Positions 57,901 to 64,000 of a DNA stretch of 64,000 bases are shown piece after piece. The notes under the pieces are model-generated. The model saw only the letters and a list, made by a program, of their open reading frames with translations, was not told the origin of the DNA and did no database searches. Both the position numbers and the translations under genes were made by a program. Within the stretch, counting starts at the first letter, position 1; each line of letters starts with the position of its first letter. The stretch comes from Rapana venosa (taxonomy: Eukaryota; Mollusca; Gastropoda; Neogastropoda; Muricidae): positions 37,663,370 to 37,727,369 of the forward strand of contig CM054151.1 of the NCBI GenBank assembly GCA_028751875.1, written 5' to 3'.

Positions 57901-58289
57901 CCGTCAAGGTTGAAATCCCACGATGACAAGATAATTAAAGACCTGCAAAGATAGAATCAAATCAGTGCACATTCTTGCGGGAAAAAGGGACGAGGAGCAG
58001 TCTCCTCTATAAATGCACATAACTACATTACTCCCTTGCTTGTGCATATGTAATGTCTTTTCTTATTCTTCACTCGGCCGTTCATCACGGATATACAAAA
58101 GCCCCTGGAACGCATAGAAGAAGAAACACGAGTCGGCAGAATGATGTGTGTTTTCGTCTGTGAGAACGCATTTTTGAGCATTTCTTCTGCGAGTCTGTCT
58201 GGTTTCCTGTTCAGTTTTCTTTTGGTCTGTCCTTTTTCCTTTGATGCGGGAGGTCTTTACTGTGGAAAATCTTTAGGTCTGTGTATTTC
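57901..58289. other. Intronic sequence without a gene
   Basis: Unique sequence. Confidence 0.5.
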
Positions 58290-58487
58290 TCATGTGTCTG
58301 CATCTCCAGATTTCTTTTTTTTTCTTCTTCTTTGCGTTGCCTGGGTTATGTTGTGAGACCAGATCTTCTGAGGAATTCAGCAGTTGCCTGCAGGTCATCC
58401 ACCGTGCCGTACAGTGTCTGCTCCAGAGGCGTGGGCTCAGGCCACACTTCCAGCCTTAGCGTCTGGAGGGTCCTGCAGTCTTGTTTT
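58290..58487 (-). mobile_element. LINE family X C-terminal fragment
   Basis: The minus strand encodes LQDCRTLQTLRLEVWPEPTP, then LYGTVDDLQATAEFLRRSGL and a stop. It parallels the 34,846-35,195 fragment (FLQTCPTHQNLRADIWPTD, LQRTAAFVRASG). The tail reads GCAAAGAAGAAGAA, the same kind of sequence that forms the minisatellite at 34,206-34,845. Confidence 0.75.
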
Positions 58488-58510
58488 CTTTTCCTTTTTT
58501 TCTTTTTTTT

Positions 58511-58912
58511 TTTGGGGGGGGGGGGGGGGGGTTGAATGTTGTTCCTCGGCTAGAGCTCTGAGGTTCTTTCACAAACGGTGAGATTTTTTTATATGCGACC
58601 CCCCCTTCCCCTCAACCATCTAGGTAGCCGCATTCCGATTTCGGAGATGGTATCTAAAAGCGACACTTGTTTGCCGTTCCTACCAGCTCAAAGTGGCCTG
58701 CGCTTCCAAAGCGCGAAGCGGGTTTTTAACGTGTGCGCAAGATGTTCTGCGTACAATCGCACACGGGGCTTCGGTTTATAGTCTCATCCATCATTGACAT
58801 TGATTTCGGTTCTCTAGTCAAAGTGGGAAGGTAAAGGGCAAGGCTGAGAATCAAACCCGGAACATCACGGTTTACTTGTTAGGCAGGTGAACGTCTTAAC
58901 CGTCCTGCCACC
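58511..58912 (-). mobile_element. SINE-A with tRNA-like head
   Basis: On the minus strand the head GGTGGCAGGACGGTTAAGAC and the B box CCGGGTTTGATTCTC lie at 58,840-58,912. The body follows, with ACTATAAACCGAAGCCCCG, GCAGAACATCTTGCGCACAC and GGCCACTTTGAGCTGG. The 3' part has CCGAAATCGGAATGCGGCTA, then CTCTAGCCGAGGAAC, bordered by a G run (58,515-58,532). Confidence 0.75.
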
Positions 58913-58977
58913 TTCCTTCTTTCATCTCTGTGTTATGCCAGTCTCTCTTGCTCGTTCCCCGTTTCGCTCTCTCTCAA

Positions 58978-59008
<31 letters not shown>

Positions 59009-59037
59009 CACACCACACACACACACACACCAACACA

Positions 59038-59088
<51 letters not shown>

Positions 59089-59100
59089 ACATACACACAC
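58978..59100. repeat. (CA)n and (CT)n microsatellites
   Basis: CA repeats, a CT run, CA again. Confidence 0.95.
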
Positions 59101-59389
59101 GCATGTGTTTTACCTTTACGATTCTTTTTTCTTTACTCCCCCAAGCCCCCTCCTCCATTTTTCTCTCTTGTTTCCTTCTTTCCTTTTATTCCTGTGTTTC
59201 TTTCTTTCTTTCTCTTCTGCTTGAAACAGGGGTCAGTGTGGCGTGTTTAAACCTCCCATGCTGAGTTAGGTACGACCTTGACAAGGAGAACAGCTGAAGC
59301 ATACGGTGTATTCTATATAATACACTATTTGGAATGGGAATCGCCCGCATACACCTTCTGTTTGTGCCTGTCTTTTTTCCCGTCCGTTC
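59101..59389. other. No gene seen
   Basis: Unique sequence with TTTC repeats. Confidence 0.5.
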
Positions 59390-59885
59390 CTTTCTTTCTT
59401 TCTTTCTTTCCACCCACCCCCTATCGTCTCTTTTATTCACTGTCTGTCTCTGTTTCCCACCCTCCATCCCTCTCTCCCTCTCTCTTTTTCTCTCTCTCCT
59501 CCCTCTCTCTTTCTCTCTCTGTTTGTCTCTACCCCCTTCTCTCTTTCTGGAGCAAAGTACATTCAGACTTCTGTATCTGTCTCCCATCATCTCTCTGTCT
59601 GTCTGTCTGTCTCTGTCTGTCTGTCTGTTTCCCTCCCCCTACCCCCCTCTCTCTTTCTGAAGCAAAGTACATTGAGACTTCTGTATTTGTCTCCCATCAT
59701 CTCTCTCTGTCTGTCTTTCTGTCTGTCTCTGTCTGTCTGTATGTATGTTTGTCTGTCTGCCTCTCTGTTTCCCTCCCTTCACCCCCCTCTCTCTTTCTGA
59801 AGCAAAGTACATTCAGACTTCTGTATCTGTCTCCCATCATCTCTCTGTCTGTCTGTCTGTCTGTCTCTCCCTCTCTTTAATATTA
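59390..59885. repeat. Pyrimidine-rich tract with three ~110-145-bp tandem units
   Basis: AGCAAAGTACATTCAGACTT followed by CTGTATCTGTCTCCCATCAT recurs at about 59,552, 59,662 and 59,803, separated by CTGT/CCCCCTCTC repeats. Confidence 0.88.
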
Positions 59886-59904
59886 GTCTGTACAAAGGTA
59901 CCTT

Positions 59905-59945
59905 TGTATAGGTCTCAGGAAGTCCCCAGCTGCGACACTTTCAAA
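59905..59945 (+). mobile_element. Minute LINE C-terminal remnant
   Basis: The plus strand reads PSCDTFKSG, close to PSCDSFKSGLKTYLF at the end of the LINE at 22,397. It is only ~40 bp, so chance is possible. Confidence 0.35.
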
Positions 59946-60460
<515 letters not shown>

Positions 60461-60854
60461 AAGGTTAAAATATTTATTGAAGTATGCTTTAAGGCTATGT
60501 ATGGGTCCGTGTGAGAGAGGAGACAGAAATCATGCAAAATGGGCTTCAGAATCCGAGTCCTACACACACGCGCGCGCGTGCGTGCACGCACGCACACGCA
60601 CACTTGCAGCTAGCTCACTTACCCCCTCCCCATCCTCCTCCCATCCACCCCCACTCTCACCCCACCCATGACCTCTCTCACGTCTTGTCATTCTTTGCCC
60701 CCTTTTCCCCCATTAAAACGCCGAATAAGACAGCAAACTTTAAGGAGTTTACATGAGTTAGACAGAGAGAGGAGGAGAAAAGCAGGAAAGGCTTTGTCTT
60801 CGGTGTGGAAAAAAATATAAATGCCCCCAGCCCACACACCCACCCAAACTTTGG
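60461..60854. other. No gene seen
   Basis: CGCG/CGCA tract at 60,565-60,605; otherwise unique C-rich sequence. Confidence 0.5.
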
Positions 60855-62405
60855 ATGGCTAAAGAAAGAGACAGGTTTTATTTGTAGCATAAATCACCAC
60901 GGCGTGTGGGAATGAGGGGCGTCTGGTGAAGACTGAGTCACTTAGGTCAGGGATAGATAGGTATATGTATACCCCGTATAGCACGTCCTCCCGTCTGGAT
61001 CTACCCGTTGTGTGTATACACCCTACCCGGTTAATGCCATCCTGTGGGCTCTATGTTGTGTGTGGTGTATGTGATGTGGCTTTGGGTAGTATGGGATGTA
61101 TGTGTGTGTGTTTGTATTTGTTTGAGTGTGTGTATGTGTGTGTAGAGGGGAAGGGGTGTGGGAGGCGGGCGATGGAAGATGAGAGACTGTGGTGGTGGTG
61201 GAGGTCGTGTTGTGTGTGTGAGTGCGTGCGTGCGTGTGTGTGCGTGCGCGCGCGCGAGCATGTGGTTGTGTTTGTGTGTGTACTTGTGTGTGTTGGAAGA
61301 CTATTTAACTTCTCAGATAGAACTGGTACCAGCCTCTATATTCACGGTGGCACGAGCATACATGTTCGCACATGCGCTCGTGCCTGTCCCCCTGCGCGCA
61401 TGCACACACACACACACACTTTCTGTATTCACCTTATTCATTCACACGTTCAGGCTGATCTCCCTTAATCCTGTTTCGTTATGCAAAGTAAAGGTCAACA
61501 GTTATGCACACAAGAGCAGAGCACACTGTGGACTGTCTCTGGATAGCGAAGCCAAAACCTACCAAAGCTAAATGCTGTATTGAATGGCAGAACTCAAACA
61601 TTGACATTTTCTTTCTATGAAAGACAGAAGAATGTGCAAATGTATCCAAAATGCTGGCGCTCTTACGCAAAGCAAAGACAAACATTTGCAGAGTCGTTAT
61701 GAAGGAGACTTTTTCCACTCCTGGAGTCTCCGAGGACTTTTGTGTAGTAAAGTGGTCATTGTTCCGACTGTGGACAAGCTCAACGGAGATAAAAACTTGT
61801 ACCTGGGGCTGGAAACTTCCCTTTTCTTTTTCTTCACCGGGTAGGCTGCCAATACACATACTGCTAATTGCAAGACAAACGATTTCAAACCTGACACTTT
61901 CTGTCGTCTTTGTGAGTGTGCAAATCAGGTAGAGCATAATATTTTCCTAGGAAAGTTAGGGAGTACTCATTTTGCATTTGCAGGCTAAACTGAGCTTTTG
62001 TCCAGGAAATATTATTGCTGTTAGCATTATTATGGGTCATGGTTTTTTTTATATCTGTGTTGATAGAAAACGATGTGATAAAGTAGTTTAAATTATAATT
62101 TTGAGTTACGTTTGGGCAGTTCAAGGACTTAATCCAGATAGCGACAAGAAAACCATTTAACGACACCAGACACTGCAAATCGACGTTTGCTGTTCGTATT
62201 ATTCCCCTGCAAGGGCAGTGGTGTCCGTCCATTGTGCAAGGTTGTTTCACCTGCACACAGAAACAGGAGATGAGGGGAAACACACGTCCACTTTACTGAC
62301 TGTCTACCAAAGTGACTCCCGCTCCCCTTCACCACCTCAAGCTTCTAATGCTCTCTCTCTCTCTCTCTCCTCTCCTCTCTTCTCTCTCTCTCTCTTCTCT
62401 CTCTC

Positions 62406-62444
<39 letters not shown>

Positions 62445-62553
62445 TGTGCTGTGTAACCGGCTGCAAGAGCTTGTGGATCAGGTTACTCTTTTAGTTCAGA
62501 ACCAAAGCAGAAATAAAAGTTATGAAAACACATTCTTCAAAGGTTTGGACTGA
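60855..62553. repeat. Inverted-duplication arm IRb
   Basis: It is the reverse-complement partner of 30,165-34,215. 60,855-61,270 pairs with 33,845-34,215, and 61,395-61,665 plus 62,155-62,553 pair with 30,165-30,933. It lacks the LINE at 30,934-32,883 and the triplet array. It has ~490 bp (61,665-62,155) not found in IRa, which includes an R4 copy (61,765-61,900). TG/GCGC and CT microsatellites lie within. The minus-strand frame at 61,479-61,937 is not recognisable as a protein. Confidence 0.85.
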
Positions 62554-62594
62554 CAAGCATCTTGATCATGCTGAAGAATGTTTCCATGGTCGGG

Positions 62595-62695
62595 CACACA
62601 CACGCGCGCACGCACGCACACACGCGCGCGCGCATACACACACGCACGCTCGCACACAAACACACACACGCACACACACATACACACACCACGAT
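62595..62695. repeat. (CA)n/(CGCG)n microsatellite
   Basis: CACGCGCG and CA units. Confidence 0.95.
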
Positions 62696-63120
62696 TGTCT
62701 TTCCAGCACACCAAAACAAAATCAGAAAATTAAATCCTCCACTTTTCACCAAAAACCCAACCATCTAACCACAAGCCAGATGGAGTGACGTATGATCTAA
62801 AAAGGAAAACATAGGATATAGATTACAAAGCTAGGCCTTCTATTCTCATTCTTTAAAGCAAAGTTGAATTTTCATGTTAGATTGAAATGACTTCTTATCC
62901 CTTGTTCTTAAATCCCCGGAATCTTGTTATTTTCGACTTAGCTGCAAAAGTCCACGCAGTTCTGCAGATTATCTCTGTAGTTGGATGAAATTCTGGTCTC
63001 CATGCAAGAGACCTTATCAAATAATCCTTATTTTCCGAACAGAATCAGAGATCCGCATTATAAATGCAGCTTGATATTCACTCTTTCTTATTGCATTGAT
63101 TGAAGAGTTTATTCTTCGAA
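62696..63120. other. No gene seen
   Basis: Unique sequence. Confidence 0.5.
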
Positions 63121-63215
63121 GACAGAATGCGGCTGCCTTAGCTAGGCAAACGTTCGAATACGCAAAATCCCACCATTGGTGAATCTTGGAGCATTAGCCG
63201 AGGAACAGAAAAAAA
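63121..63215 (+). repeat. SINE 3'-end fragment
   Basis: GACAGAATGCGGCTGCCTTA, then AAAATCCCACCATTGGTGAA and AGCATTAGCCGAGGAACAG match the minus strand of 58,545-58,645. Confidence 0.6.
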
Positions 63216-63764
63216 TAAGACATGTATATGTGTGCTTGCTTTTCCATACTTTTATAACAACTCTTTGCAGCTTTCGTTTTCCTTGTCTAATTCTAAAAAA
63301 AACTGGGGAAAAAATGTTTAGATAGATTATCTAAATTTGAGAATCGCATCCACTAATTTTGGAAATCTCTTTTACACGTCAGAACTTTTCAATCTGAAAT
63401 TAGCTATTCTAGATTTCTGAAGTCTCATCCGATAAATTTGAATTTTTTTCCCCACACATCAGAAATTTCCATCTAAAATCAGCTCAGGCAAGTTGTCTCT
63501 CAGAGAGACAAAACAGAGACACGGACAGAGAAGGCAAGAGCTACTAGAGAGGACCTTTTTTTTTACACAGACCATGGTCACATTCCGACGAACTATACGG
63601 GGGAGCAGTTGTGTTTTTACGTCTGTCCTTGTACAACACAAAAGGCGATGAGAGCAGACCTTGGCATAAACCACCGACACCAACGCTGATGCGACTTTTA
63701 CTGCCGTTCCTTTTCACTGCTCACAAAGGCCACGGGAGGCGGGGGTGGAGTGATGGATTGTAAA
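63216..63764. other. No gene seen
   Basis: Unique AT-rich sequence. Two similar stretches at about 63,355-63,385 and 63,430-63,470 (TTACACGTCAGAACTTTTC and CCACACATCAGAAATTTCC) hint at an old duplication. Confidence 0.5.

Positions 63765-63828
<64 letters not shown>
63765..63828 (+). repeat. 64-bp poly-G tract
   Basis: All G except one T at 63,796, followed by GGA-rich sequence to 63,900. It is a potential G-quadruplex on the sense strand of the agrin intron. Length in the assembly may be unreliable. Confidence 0.9.
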
Positions 63829-63829
<1 letters not shown>

Positions 63830-63962
63830 TGAAGGGAGGGATGGGGCGGAGGCAGTGTGGGGAGGGGGAGGAGGAAGGCTTGGCAGGAGAAGAAGAGGAA
63901 TGAAGGAGAATATAGACGTGGTTGTGTTGCGGTGTGGTCTCAAGAAGTGAATGTGTTGATCG

Positions 63963-64000
63963 TGTGTGTGATGTGTGTGTGTGTGTGTGTGTGTGTGTGT
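63963..64000. repeat. (TG)n microsatellite at the window end
   Basis: TG repeats run off the window. Confidence 0.95.

Noticed and set aside
61479..61937. A 152-codon minus-strand frame
   Set aside because: It lies in the inverted-duplication arm; the partner arm has no equivalent frame, so conservation is lacking.

Overview
This is a stretch of a large, repeat-rich animal genome, most likely a mollusc and probably a gastropod. The evidence is one exon of a conserved bilaterian extracellular-matrix gene (agrin), several clades of non-LTR retrotransposon, tRNA-derived SINEs whose wording resembles repeats common in marine gastropods (from memory, not searched), and a very high load of microsatellites. 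I see no bacterial genes, operons or CRISPR array. Most long open frames in the window are translations of microsatellites.

Region 1-17,657 holds two near-identical direct copies of an ~8.5 kb block (1-8,500 and 9,739-17,657) around a gap of exactly 500 N. The copy after the gap differs mostly by scattered 1-2 nt losses, so the pair is best read as overlapping contig ends (or two haplotypes) that were not merged. Each copy carries, in order: an RNase H-bearing LINE 3' end on the plus strand; a tandem array built from SINE tails; an unclassified dispersed repeat; a GAA-rich minisatellite; and a decayed RTE-type LINE on the minus strand. The first copy also has a 421-bp LINE insertion (4,866-5,286) with a 7-bp target-site duplication that is missing from the second copy.

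Region 17.7-36.5 kb contains SINEs (one split by an RTE fragment), a nearly complete CR1/L2-like LINE on the minus strand (22,128-25,420) with endonuclease and reverse transcriptase, a second 5'-truncated copy of it (30,934-32,883), and a GAATGCAAAGAA-type minisatellite next to the 3' end of a further LINE. The segment 30,165-34,215 matches 60,855-62,553 in inverted orientation, and the second LINE copy was inserted into it.

Region 36.5-44.8 kb is unique sequence mixed with simple repeats, a SINE carrying an internal foldback, LINE C-terminal remnants and a ~580-bp CTA/CTG triplet array.

The one convincing host gene is on the plus strand. Its exon at 45,275-45,743 encodes a signal peptide and the N-terminal agrin (NtA) domain and ends at a phase-1 splice donor. 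A CpG-rich upstream segment (about 44,880-45,270) probably holds the promoter. Everything after 45,744 appears to be the first intron (at least 18 kb), filled with microsatellites, more copies of the same LINE and SINE families, and the inverted partner of the 30-34 kb block.

The most interesting signal outside standard annotation is a conserved 29-bp imperfect hairpin at the 3' end of the RNase H LINE, followed by an ACA/AC tail. It recurs at seven places and marks even heavily 5'-truncated copies.
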